Below are positions 14,501-25,300 of a DNA stretch of 64,000 nucleotides, piece after piece. The translations under genes were made by a program, and so were the position numbers. The DNA comes from Lanius collurio (taxonomy: Eukaryota > Chordata > Aves > Passeriformes > Laniidae): contig JACBWW010000012.1 of the NCBI GenBank assembly GCA_020086605.1, positions 14,259,855-14,323,854 of the forward strand, read 5' to 3'. The notes below the pieces were generated by a model that saw nothing but the letters and a program-made list of their open reading frames with translations, did no database searches and was not told the DNA's origin. Position 1 is the stretch's first letter; every line of letters starts with the position of its first letter.

Positions 14501-17084
14501 TGGAATACAGCAAGTTAAAATTTAATTCAAAAAGCAAGCAAACCCCTTTGTATTTAATCATGTATCATTAAAACCTGAGGTTTTGACTTGAACTGGAGAC
14601 TGAGTCAGAACCTCATAGACTCACACAGAGAACAATGGTGGCTGCCAACAGGGTATTTTCTGTTGCTCTTTCCAACAAACAAAAAAAAAAATGGGATATC
14701 TCTGTATGATCTGCAGATGTGGAGTATGAAGGCATTTAGATGCAAGTTTTACAGAGGCCTACAATTTTAGGCAAATAAGAGGTAAAACCCCCTCCTATTT
14801 CTTAAAAAACAACTCCATCACTATAAACGTAACATCTTTCAACAAATTGTGTGACAGTCTTATGTTTCTACGTTCCTAAAAGTTTTGTAGGAAAAAATAC
14901 TTTAAATTTACTCAAATGCCTGTGAGAGCTTAAAAAATTAAGGAAGAATAATGAGAACATACATAAAAATTCTACTACAAACTGTGAAGGTAGAAAAACA
15001 GTACTGAACATATTTTTTGGCTTTTGCACCATCTCATACAGGCTTTATCAGCAAAATAATTTGTATCTTTAGTGAAACAAAATTGCTTTATACTTTTCAA
15101 GAGAGAAATAATCTATTCCTGAATGTCTGAAGAAATGCTGAGAATAACAACTACAATAAACAAGACATTAGTAAGGATTTACTTTTTTGGTGCCTGGAGA
15201 CATAATTTCCTAATAAGCTCCAGCCTCCTAGCTGATGGAAACCAAAGACATCCAGTATTAGACTTTCCTACAATGTGTACATATCAGCACAGCAAGAATT
15301 CTTAAGGCTGGGCTAGAAGAACCAATGTTTCCTCAAAGCTTCTGTTTCAACACAGGAACGTTTGTTTTCTAGTTCTGCATCTCAAGAAGGGTCAAGGCTC
15401 TGTAATGTAGAAGGGCTTAAAGTAGTACTTGACACATTGGACATAAACACATATGTCATGCAGACATCCTCCTGTTATGAATAAATCAATTCCTGCTTGC
15501 ACTAGAAGATACTGATGTAATCACAATATGTTTTAGAATCCTTTTACTCCTAACTGGGTAACACTGGAAATTTTGCCCCTCTGCAAGTTATCGATTAGGC
15601 CTTAGTACACTTTCATTGAAATAAAGGTGCTTCTGTCAATTTGAGAGTTGAACTGGAAACCAAAGTTCTGTAAGATTTGTGCTAGCCTTCTCTGCAGGAA
15701 GGTAAACAACCTAAAATGTATGGTGATACATGAATAGTTCTCCTCCCACAACCTCTTTGTTTGCCAGATTAATTGTAATTGGGTGTGCAGATTTCTTCTG
15801 GATGACACCACAAGAGAAAAATTAAGAAGATTATATAAAACCCTATTTTGTTTCTTATCCTAGAAAAGCCTTACATGGCACAATTTGGATGATCTCTGGA
15901 CTTAAACCATTAACAGAAAAAAATAATGATGCTATTGTGAGAGCCAAATGAAGAGACAAGTCATAATACCATATACAAGGAAAATCAGAGATCTTGAATG
16001 AGCAAAGAGAAAGTACATGATGGAGTTATTTACCAGGTACTATAATGTGAGGAAAAACATAGCACCTCTTCTCAAAAGGGAATTACAGAAATTTATTGAG
16101 GATGTTGTGGAGTCATTTCTCTACATTCCCTATGCTTCACAGTTCCCTGTTTCTCAAGGGTAGCCCCTTGCTCTCAGAAGTTTTGCACTCACTTGTTCCC
16201 TTTCCACATCCCTATATTGGTGTGGTCCTGTCTGTCTAAGCTTGTCTCCCAGACTCAGCATCTCTAGTTGACTGTGAAGAAAGTTGTCACAGTGGTAAAC
16301 ACTGTCAGAAAGATATCTCTTTTTTTTCTGTGTGAAAGCAAGGCGTAAGAAGGAAAACACTCAAGGTGTTTTCCTGGCACTGCTACAGTGCCTGTAGGGC
16401 AAAGGCTATTTCTCCTCCCCTGCACCACCAAGCAATCCATGTTCCAGCATCACAGTGAAGAGCAGCATATGAAACAAGTAAAACACTCAGTGTCACTCAG
16501 AAAATGTAGGAGTGAGAAAAATTAGAGAGCTTCCTTCTGCCTGTGAAGTTTTTTATGTAGATAGTGGAGACTGGTGTGAAACATACCTATGTGAGACAGG
16601 TGAAAGTGAAACTTGATGCTTCTAAGAGGTCCCATGGTTGAGGAAGTTTTGTGGGAGAGCTTTATTTCAAGGAGTTTCAAAATAGGTGATGATGATGTGT
16701 AGAACTGGGCCAATTCCCACCAGATGCAAAATAACTTCTGTGTGAGAATACACTGGAGATGTGAGGAACCTCATCCCCTACAGTTTACAGCTGTCACTCT
16801 GCTCCTGCTGCTCTGAATGACTTGTTAAAGCACAGTCTCTGCTGGTTTATTCACAGTGCACAGACAGAACAAATACATGCAATGCACAATAATTTTCCAG
16901 GAAAATACATTCCATAGCACTCTGAAAGTAAAAATACTGTATTTAAATGAGATTCACAGCAGTATGTTTTAATGACTTTGAGAGACAGATTCAGAAAAAG
17001 AGGATTGCCAAGCTGAGACTAATAGCTACATTCAAAATACTTACGCTAGTTTACATTGTAAACAAGAACTCCACTGGCCAAGCA
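11526..17084. other. Intergenic, no gene recognised
   Basis: AT-rich sequence with no gene that I can support. The only simple feature is a CAC trinucleotide run at 12807-12824. Short ORFs here look random. Confidence 0.6.
12807..12824. repeat. (CAC)6 microsatellite
   Basis: Six perfect CAC units. Confidence 0.95.
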
Positions 17085-17735
17085 GAAAAGTACCTGGGGG
17101 TGTTGGTTGACAGCCAGATGAACATGAGCCAGCGTGTGCTCAGGTGGCCAAGAAGGCCAGTGGCATCCTGGCCTGTAAAAGAAATAGTGTGGCCAGCAAG
17201 ACCAGGGCAGTGATCATCTCCCTGTGCTCGGCACCTCAAGTTCTGTGTTTAGTCTTGGGCACCTCACTGCAAGAAAGACATTGAGGTGCTGGAGTGTGTC
17301 CAGAGAAGGGCAACAAAGCTGGTAAAGGGTCTGGAGCACAAGTCCTGTGAGGAACAGATGAAGAAGCTGAGGATGTTTATCCTGGAGAAGAGAAGGCTCA
17401 GTGGGGACCTTATTGCTCTCTGCAACCACCTGAAAGGAGGCTGTAGCCAGGTGGAGGTCAGCATCTTCTCCCAGGCAGCCAGTGACAAAGGCAGGAGGAA
17501 ATGGCCTCAAGCTGCACCAGGAGAGGTTCAGGTTGGACATCAGGAAGAATTTTTTCACTGAAAGCATTGTCAAGAATTGGAACGACCTGTTGCTCCAGGT
17601 GCTGGAGTCACCATCCCTGGAAGTGTTCAAGGAACGGCTGGATGTGGCTCTAAGTGCTGTGGTTTAGTTGACTTGGTGGTGTTCAGCCACAGGTTGATCT
17701 TGGAGGTCTTTTCCAACCTTAATGACTCTCTGTTA
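17085..17735 (+). repeat. CR1 LINE 3' part (ORF2 C-terminus and 3' UTR)
   Basis: This is an avian CR1 tail in sense orientation. The end of the reverse-transcriptase ORF is visible in pieces: a 'YLGVLVDSQMNMSQ' peptide, then '[14 protein letters not shown]', then '[15 protein letters not shown]' and '[20 protein letters not shown]'. Together they mark the conserved region downstream of the RT domain. The peptides fall in different frames, so frameshifts have accumulated. One is visible near 17226-17240, where about a dozen bases of the usual 'STALVRPHLEY' codons are missing. The element is 5'-truncated and ends near 'GGTCTTTTCCAACCTTAATG' with only a remnant of the terminal octamer repeat. 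It is not functional. Confidence 0.9.
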
Positions 17736-20700
17736 ATGATCATTCCATATTTAAACATGCCTTGCTTTATTGTACAGTGCCACCTAGGGGGTAAAAGCTA
17801 TTAAACTAAGTGGGAAAGGAGAGAGAACTCTATTAATAACACAGAAAACATTTCTTCTATTAAATTCCCTTTTAGAACATCCTAGGCAAACAAAGTGCTG
17901 CTGAGATTTCCATACTGTGGAATCTGGCAAAAGAATTGTAACTTTCACAGTTCCCTTTGGACCTGGCCATACTCTTCTCTGTCTTCCATAGTCTGGCAGT
18001 GATTGGGGATGCCACAAATCCTGATTTTCCTCTCTCCTAGACAGGTCTTGCTGGTGTGATCAGTGGAGAGGTTATCTACATCTCATTACAACTGCAAGGC
18101 CAGGTAGGAGATTGCTGTATTGCTGGGTTTGGGTTTCCAAGGACTTAAAATAGAGCCTTGAAAATTTGCTGTGTAAGGCCAAAAGCAGAGAGAAAATCCT
18201 GGCCAACTTCTGCTTATCTAATCTGCTAGAGGAAGATACTGTAGAAGGCAGGAATGAGATACTGGAATTTCTCTCTCTGAGAGGAGATAGGTCTTATTTG
18301 TCCTGAAATTTCCCCCACTCTCCTTGAAATTACAAATTACAGTTGGCTTCTTTGAGCTTCTAATGATTTAGCCTAGAAATGGGCAGAAGAAACCTAGAAA
18401 ATCTGCCCATCTATGTACCATGTTTGTTTTCTTTAGAATGAGATTTGTTTTAAAATCCTGAATTGTGGTCATTTCTTTCCTGAAAATCCAGAATTCCAGG
18501 AGAGGTAATATTTTTGGAGTAGGGTGGGTTTTTTTCTACACACTTTTTTATTCTGCCAAATTGGAATTTGATTTTATTCTGTATCTTCCACAGCAGATGG
18601 CGTGCCTGCCTCCCTGAGACCAGAGATCCCAAGCAGAATGCAAATTCTGCAAGAAACTTGTATAACATAGAAACAATTGTATAATATAATATAAAAAACA
18701 TTTATGCAAGAAACCTGCTCTTCTGTCCTTAGAAGAAAGTAGTGATGCTACCACAATATTTTTGAAGGAAAAATGTCAACATTTTTGACTGCATAACTGT
18801 GCTTGAATTGTAATTAATTAGAAGAGATTTTATTTGTGTTAAGTTCCTTTTTAAGATCATTCATACTGAAAAATAAGGCCAGCTGACAAAAATTGCTTTG
18901 TCTGTCCCCTAGAAATGGAAAAAGAGAAATTATTTTGGAACTATAAGCCACAAACATGGCAAAATGTTGATGGAAATTATATCAAAGCTTGCTGTCAGTA
19001 CCCCTCAGGTAGACAATTCCTGTGGCAAAATCATGGCATGATGGATAAAGCAAACTCTTACAACTGTCCTCTAGATGTCATGATGTGGGAGAGAAGCAGC
19101 TGGATACCAGGGCTGGCACACTTGAACCTAAATAGATTTTGACAAGATCGTTAAAGAAAAGCTACAGTAGGGAACAGCAAATTCACTGTGGTGCCCATCC
19201 TGATGTGACAAGCACTGGAACAAGCAGACTCCTGCTCAGGTACTGGCAATAAACACTGGACCAAGCCTGGGAGAGAGGGACATCAACATCCACATCAGGT
19301 CCACATCAGGCATTCCAGCTTGGTCACTCAGCGTAGATTTTTGGTGACTTTCTTGTTTTGATAAAATCAGAGAATATGCAGTTACACTTGTAGCACAGTG
19401 CTCTTCCCTATATAGGTTTTATTTCTTACCAGAACTGCATGGTTTTTACATACATATGCACATATAAATAAATAGAATGGCAACATAAATAATGACACTG
19501 TTAAATATATACACATTAGGAGGACTTTACTTACAACTTTACTTGCAGATATTTGCAAATACATACATATCTTGTCCAACAGCTCTTTCTTAGAAGACAC
19601 AACAAATTCAGAGACTTAGAACAAAGTCTTTAAGAATAGGGACTGTGTGATTCTTTCATATATACGTGTCTAAAAGAAATTCTGAAGATCAGAGTTGAGT
19701 GAAGATGAATTGGAGAAGCGGTGATAAAAAGTAAGTTATTAGACATAATTTGGAATATTCAGAACTTCAATTACAAAATAGAAAGAATCATCCGGCTCTT
19801 CAAATTCCTGAAATAATCCTGATAATTTTCAGAATCCCTTACATTACAGAGCCTGGCTCAATAAAAGCTGTGCTTTAAAGGTGTTAAGAGCTGGCGTGTA
19901 TTAAAGTGTGTTTCTTCCCAACTGTATCCCTGTGTTAAATCTTTCCTTACCTACAAACCTGACCTCTCTGAGGTGCCTGACAGCAGAGTTAGGGAGAACA
20001 TTGCTGCTGGAGGCCACTGCAAGAAGACTGCTAAGAAATCCTGCTTCCACTAAATCCATTTTGCTGTCGACTTCCCCAAGGACAAATTTCCTCCTTAAAC
20101 CTTTCTCTAACGTGCACGAGGCACACCACAGGTGAGGTGAGACACTCTGGGCTCTCTTGACAAGTGTTGTCTGCTGGCAATGAGGCGAAAACCGTACAAA
20201 CTAAAATATCTTAATCAGAACTGAGTGTATCTACACTTGTTGTCACAAGTAGAAAAATAAGATGATGTTTAACAGGAATAAATTAGGAAGGAGTAGGGGG
20301 AAGGGGAAATCTTGGAGAACCATGTCTGGAGAAGTAATAGAAGAAAGTGTTACCATATCAACAGGTAACTGTTGACTATCACTGTGGAAGCAGTGTCTGA
20401 CAGGAACCCCACAGTGACACAGAAGAAGCACACAGTCGATGATAGCAATGAAGGGTAACTGTCCCTGTGTCTCTGGAGCTTGACTTTACAGGATGGAGAT
20501 ACAGGGAGCTTTTTGGTGCTTGAGGCAGGCCACCTCTGGGGTGCCTTGTAACCTCATCCCACCTCCCACTGTATATATAACTATGAGGATTTGAAAGAGA
20601 ACTCCCTATCTGGCTCCTCTGCACTCATCCACAGAGTCCATGCCCAAGAGTCAAAACAAGTGGCTGCTGAGCCTACCAAGATACGTCTTATCGAAGGTTA

Positions 20701-20737
20701 ATGCTTAAATACCATGTATAGAAGATCCAAGTAATCA
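17736..20737. other. Intergenic, no gene recognised
   Basis: AT-rich DNA between two CR1 copies. I recognise no exon, RNA gene or named repeat. Confidence 0.6.
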
Positions 20738-21220
20738 CACGATCACAGAATCCATTAGGTTGGAAAGGCCCTCTGAGTTTGAGTCCAGCCTATGACCGAA
20801 CACCACTGTGTCAACTGAGTGCCATGTCCAGTCTTTCCTTAAACACCTCTAGGGTGGCGACTCCACCCCCCCCCCCCCCCCAGGCAATCCATTCTAATGT
20901 TTAATTGCTCTTTCCATGAAGAAATTCCTCCTGGTGCCCAACCTCCCCTGGCACAGCTTGAGGCTAGGTCCTCTTGTCCTGTCACTGGCTGCCCAGGAAA
21001 AGAGCCTGACCTTCACCTCACTACACCTTCCTTTCAGGCAATTGCAGAGAGTGATAAGGTCACCTGTGAGCCTCCTTTTCTCCAGGCTAAACAACCCTGG
21101 TTCCCTCAGCCGCTCCTCACCAGCCTTTAGACTTTTCACTAGCTTCACTGCCATTCTCTGGACCCACTCTCGCACCTTTATGTCCTTCTGGAATTGAGGG
21201 ATCAGGAACTGGACACAGGC
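20738..21220 (-). repeat. CR1 LINE 3' part, inverted
   Basis: Reverse-oriented CR1 tail. From low to high coordinates it runs from the 3' end (GATCACAGAATCCATTAGG) through 'CCATGTCCAGTCTTTCCTTAA' into the complement of the ORF2 C-terminal region. The minus-strand peptide '[20 protein letters not shown]' is the CR1 signature. A run of 16 C residues at 20866-20881 interrupts the consensus. The copy is 5'-truncated at about 21220 and frameshifted. Confidence 0.9.
20866..20881. repeat. C16 homopolymer inside CR1
   Basis: Sixteen consecutive C on the + strand (G16 on the minus strand), within the inverted CR1 copy. Runs of this length are prone to length errors in sequencing and replication. Confidence 0.95.
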
Positions 21221-21553
21221 ATTTAAGAATCTTTAATATTCATGACTATGCCAGTGCCATTTATCCCATGCCTATTAAGTTAATGAGAAATATGATGACC
21301 ATAACAAAGACTAATTAGGGTCTTCAGTCTGATGAGGGTTTTGTCCCTCTGCCCAGGCTTTGAGTCTCCAGTGCCCAAACAGCCACTTAAGAAGGAATTC
21401 GGGATGCAAGCACCAAAACTGCTTTGGCCATTTGTCGCCATTAATTACTATGGTGAGAAGCACATTAGCAATACTTTAGAGAGACAGCCTGATAATCCAC
21501 ATAAACTATAGAATGTATTGAAGGGAAGCCTGCAAGTCACTGCTACTGCTCCG

Positions 21554-21861
21554 GAAGGGATCACAGAATGGGTCAGGTTGGAAGGGACCACAGTGAGGTC
21601 ATCTGGTCCAACCCCCCCCCTGCTCAAGTAAGGCCATCCCAGAGCACATGGCACAGGATCGTGTCCAGATGGTTCTCGAATATCTCCAGTGAGAGAGACT
21701 CCACACCCTCTCAGGGCAACCTGTTCCAGTGCTTGGTCACCTGCACAGTAATGAAGTTCATCTCCATGTTCAGGCGAAACTTTCCATGGATGAGTTTCTG
21801 CCCGTTGCCTCTTGTCCTACTGCTTGGCACCACCGAGCAGAGCCTGATTCCATCCTCTTAG
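21554..21861 (-). repeat. CR1 LINE 3' end, inverted
   Basis: A second reverse-oriented CR1 tail begins GATCACAGAATGGGTCAGGTTGG, the complement of the CR1 3' end. It continues through 'ACCACAGTGAGGTCATCTGG' and 'CTCCAGTGAGAGAGACTCCAC' to about 21861, where similarity fades. It belongs to a different CR1 subfamily from the 20738-21220 copy, judging from the wording of the 3' end. It sits roughly 70 bp from the edge of the CNOT10 CpG island. Confidence 0.88.
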
Positions 21862-22121
21862 CACCACACCTTTCGACATTAACACACATTGATAAGGGCT
21901 GTCTGAAAGAGGCAGAAAGGACAAAACCCGTTCGAGACAGCGGCCGGCAGCTGCGAGTGAGCTCCGTGCCGCAGGAGCACCGGGCAGGACCGCACGCCCG
22001 ACCCTCACACGCCAACAAGACGACCACTCCCCGCTCATCTCCCCCAGCCCCCCCCCCCAGGTCCTGGCGTCACATCCGCGCTGCCGCGGCAACGACCGGA
22101 CGTCGCGGGCGCGCCGGGAAC

Positions 22122-22129
22122 CCGGAAGC
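22122..22129 (+). promoter_or_regulatory. ETS/GABPA-like motif
   Basis: CCGGAAGC matches the core bound by ETS-family factors such as GABPA, which is common in CpG-island promoters of ubiquitous genes. It lies about 200 bp upstream of the CNOT10 ATG. This is a match by eye only. Confidence 0.5.
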
Positions 22130-22327
22130 GGCGGGCGTATCGGGGCGGGCGGCGCAACCGTGCGGGGCGGGCCCGGCGCGCGCAGGGCAGCGGCAAAGTA
22201 GTGCCGGGGGGCAGCGGCCGGGTGGTGGCGGCCGTCGGGCAGCGCCTGTGGCGTAGCGAGCGGGGGATTCTCGGCAGCCACCGGTGCGCTCGGGCTGCGC
22301 CGTCCCGCACGGAGCTGCGTTCGAGGC

Positions 22328-22339
22328 GGAGATGGCGGC
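22328..22339 (+). promoter_or_regulatory. YY1/TISU-like element over the start codon
   Basis: The start codon sits in GGAGATGGCGGC, one base off the TISU consensus SAASATGGCGGC and containing the YY1 core ATGGCGGC. Such elements act both as YY1 sites and as initiators for mRNAs with very short leaders. The match supports both the chosen ATG and a transcription start close upstream. Confidence 0.5.
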
Positions 22340-22353
22340 GGACAAGGCTGCGG
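22332..22353 (+). CDS. CNOT10: CNOT10 coding exon 1
   Basis: Encodes residues 1-7 (MAADKAA) plus one base of codon 8. The ATG is chosen because MAADK matches the start of vertebrate CNOT10 and the frame continues across the junction. The donor is GTGAGT at 22354. The 5' UTR is upstream in the CpG island. Confidence 0.93.
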
Positions 22354-25300
22354 GTGAGTGCGGGCGGAGAGGCCGCGGCCCTGCCGTGGCCTGCGCCGCC
22401 CGGCGCGGAGGGACACGCGCCCGCGCGGGTGGTGGTGAGCACCGGGAGAAACGGCCGCCTGCCCGGCGGTGTGCCTTGTCCTTCCGCCGAGGAGGTAGTG
22501 CCGCCCTGTCCGGCGGCGCGGCGGCTTCTGTGAGGGGCCCTGTGACACCTGCCAGGTCACCGGCTGGGCCCGGTGCGGACGGGCCCTCCGTGCCCTCGGC
22601 GAGCGGCGCTGAGCTGTTGCACCTTCCTGGCCGGGAAGGGCTCGGTGGGGAGGGCCCTATGGACGCATTGGCGGGGCGCGGGTTGTCTCCTAGAGCTTGA
22701 TAACCTCTACAAAAGTCAAACTTCTGGGTTAATTTGTTAAACTGGGGCATGCAGAAGGTACAAGGGAGGTTATAACTCTTGGTGGTGCTGCTTAATCGCT
22801 GGAGTTCTGTCTGAGTCCTGCAGGGATGCTGCTTTGGTTTCAGGGCATGAGTGGGTCCTCACTGAACTCGGGCCTGGAAAGACACTGCAGGGAGCAATCA
22901 CCGAGACTAACAAATAAGTCGTATTCTGGTAAACAGACAGAATAAATCTCAAATACAGTTGCTGTGTAGCACGGATGCACTAATGCTTGTCCATCTCCCG
23001 TACAACTCTCCATCGAGAAAGAAGTCTTCATTGCAAGAAAGGTCATTCCATCAGATGGCAGCTCGTGGGGGAAGGAGAAGAGGACAATGTGGAGGAAAGC
23101 CTTACTTACAGAATTGTATAATTCTACTTAATAGAAGTGTAGGATATCCTGCATTGGAAGGGACTGATAAAGATTAGCAAATTCCAGTTCCTGGCCCTGC
23201 ACAGGACATGTCTAAGAATCACACTATGTGCCTGTGAGCATTTTCCAAACATTTCTTGAACTCTGTCAGGCTTGGTGCTGAGTGGGGAACCCATTCCAGT
23301 GCCCAAACACCCTGTGAATGAAGAACCTTTTCCTAATATCCAACCTAAACCTCCCCTGCACAGCTTCATGCTGTTCCCTCGGGTCCTGCTTCTGGTCACC
23401 TTTTTTTCTATTTGTTTTTGTGTGGTGGGAGCATTATGTAAAATCACCTTAAGCATTTTTTTTCTCTAGATGCTAAATATGAAATGCCTCAGTACCTGGA
23501 AGAAAATTACAGGGAAAATAAGTATACTGTACTGAGTGATGTTTACTAAACTATCATGTGTTTATTTATAAGAACTGTAAGTGACTGCTAAACTACAAGA
23601 TAAAAAATTGGCATCAAGTTTTTAATATTTTTTGTTGATGTTCCTTGAAGTGTTGATTGAACTTCTCAGTTGTACTTTCTTAAAAGTGTATGCCAAATGA
23701 ATCAAAGATGTGAGCTGTGGCAAGATATTCTACATGCTACACTTGCTCATAGCAGGGAGCTAGAGGTAGCTTTCCATTGAGAAGTGTTTGCTTTTTATTG
23801 TACAGCATCAAAGAAGCCTATTATACCTATACTGGTAGTGAAGGGCTTCACAGAAAAATTAAAATATAAGTCTTGATGCCACAAACTGTTATCTTGTAAT
23901 GGCTGGACACTGGCTGGACTTCATACCCTTCAAAATTCTTTTGGAGCAAGAGTCACGTGATAGATTCCTCTCCTTTCAAGAAAGAGATTTTTCCTCTGCC
24001 TGTAGAGTTTGGAAATGAAAAAATATTTCCAGAGATGCTCTGGTGTTCAACAGCACAGTTCATGCAAGATGTAATTTACAGGGTGTAAGAAAAAGAGAGC
24101 TCAGGAACAGCAGTCCTTGAAGAAATGGAGAGCAGGTATGAGGAGGATAATGATTGCAGTCACTCTCAGGTGTCTTCAGGTATGTGTACGTGGAAGATGT
24201 GACTTCTTGTTGCTTTTATGAAATTCTGACAGCAAGCCCACAAGGAGAGCAATATTCCTTTTCTGGTGGCAGTCTCATAGTTTTCCTTGTTCTCCTCTCA
24301 TAGAGCCAGTTTTCCTGAAGTTCTGCTGTCCACCATGGTGTACCTTCTCCAGCAGGAGCATTTTCCTGCTCGTACAAAACAAACCAGCCTCCATGATGTA
24401 GCGTTTCTGCAGCTCAGCCCCAGGATGGATAGCTGGGAAGATAATTCCTGGCTTGATTCTTTAACTTCCAACTTAGTGCAGCAATTTTTTCCCGGTCAAA
24501 ATCTGAGCAGTTGATTTTTACATCCTTTTGCACGTTGCCCCTTTTGCCCTTCATCATGAGCCTACACAAGTTTTTGTTTTAGAGTTGATCTGTACTCGTG
24601 AAGGTTGGACAAATGAAAAGTTAAACAAACAGGTCCATATTTAAATACGAATTGCAGAGATAAATCAAGTTCTCTCACTTGGGAAGCAGAGAATCTGCAC
24701 TGCTCTGGATATTTCAGCTGATAATTGTGGCTGCTCTATGGGTGACAGGTGTGACCCACACCATGTGGTGTTACCCACACCACGTGCTTCTGCAAGAATG
24801 CCAAAGGTCACAGGGGCCCAAGTGGGCAAGTGGCATACTGTATATTTTGCCAGACAATAATTTTCCTACCTGCTTTACTTTCAAATGCTTCAAGGAACAC
24901 GGAAGTAACAGTTTTATTTGCAAGCACTGGAATAGCCATTTGCAGCCAAAAGAACAGGAACACTTTCCCCTGCACTGCCACTTCAGTGGGATTGGTGGGA
25001 ATTCTGTTCAGTGTGTTGTGCCAGACAGCTTTCAGGTGACTCCTCTTGGAGAGATCTCTTGATAACAAAGATCAGCTGAAGCACTAGATCCCAGTCTAAA
25101 CAAGTGTTACATTAAACAGTGTCTAAACAGTCTAAACAGTGTTACATTAGAATGGAGTGGCTTTTAGGTCTTTAACAAGTTTCAGACGTGTTTGGACAAA
25201 AAGGCTAGAGAGTAGCCAAAGTGGTTTCGTTGGGCTTTTTTCAAAGGAAGGAGCTATGCTGTGAACTACACCCGCTGGACTTTAGTTTTGTTTTCTTGAT

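Larger units (their letters stand above)
21930..22690. promoter_or_regulatory. CpG island promoter of CNOT10
   Basis: GC content and CpG density rise sharply between about 21930 and 22690 and fall again on both sides. The block holds the first coding exon of CNOT10 near its downstream half and has no evident TATA box, as expected for a housekeeping promoter. Visible motifs include an ETS/GABPA-type CCGGAAG at 22122-22128 and several GC boxes (GGGGCGGG-like, about 22142-22172). The exact transcription start is not visible; it probably lies between about 22150 and 22310. Long open frames on both strands here are a by-product of high GC, not genes. Confidence 0.85.

Noticed and set aside
17286..17667. 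Overlapping + strand open frames near 17.3-17.7 kb
   Set aside because: They are pieces of the CR1 ORF2 C-terminus in shifted frames.
21729..22256. A 175-codon + strand open frame
   Set aside because: It starts in antisense CR1 sequence and continues into the CpG island; composition-driven.
21817..22560. A 247-codon minus-strand open frame across the CpG island
   Set aside because: High GC removes stop codons here and several overlapping frames are open on both strands. The product is Pro/Arg/Ala-rich with no domain, and its lower-coordinate part overlaps a CR1 copy.
22284..22700. A 138-codon + strand open frame overlapping the CNOT10 start
   Set aside because: It is out of frame with the conserved MAADK start and runs straight through the exon 1 donor into intron 1.
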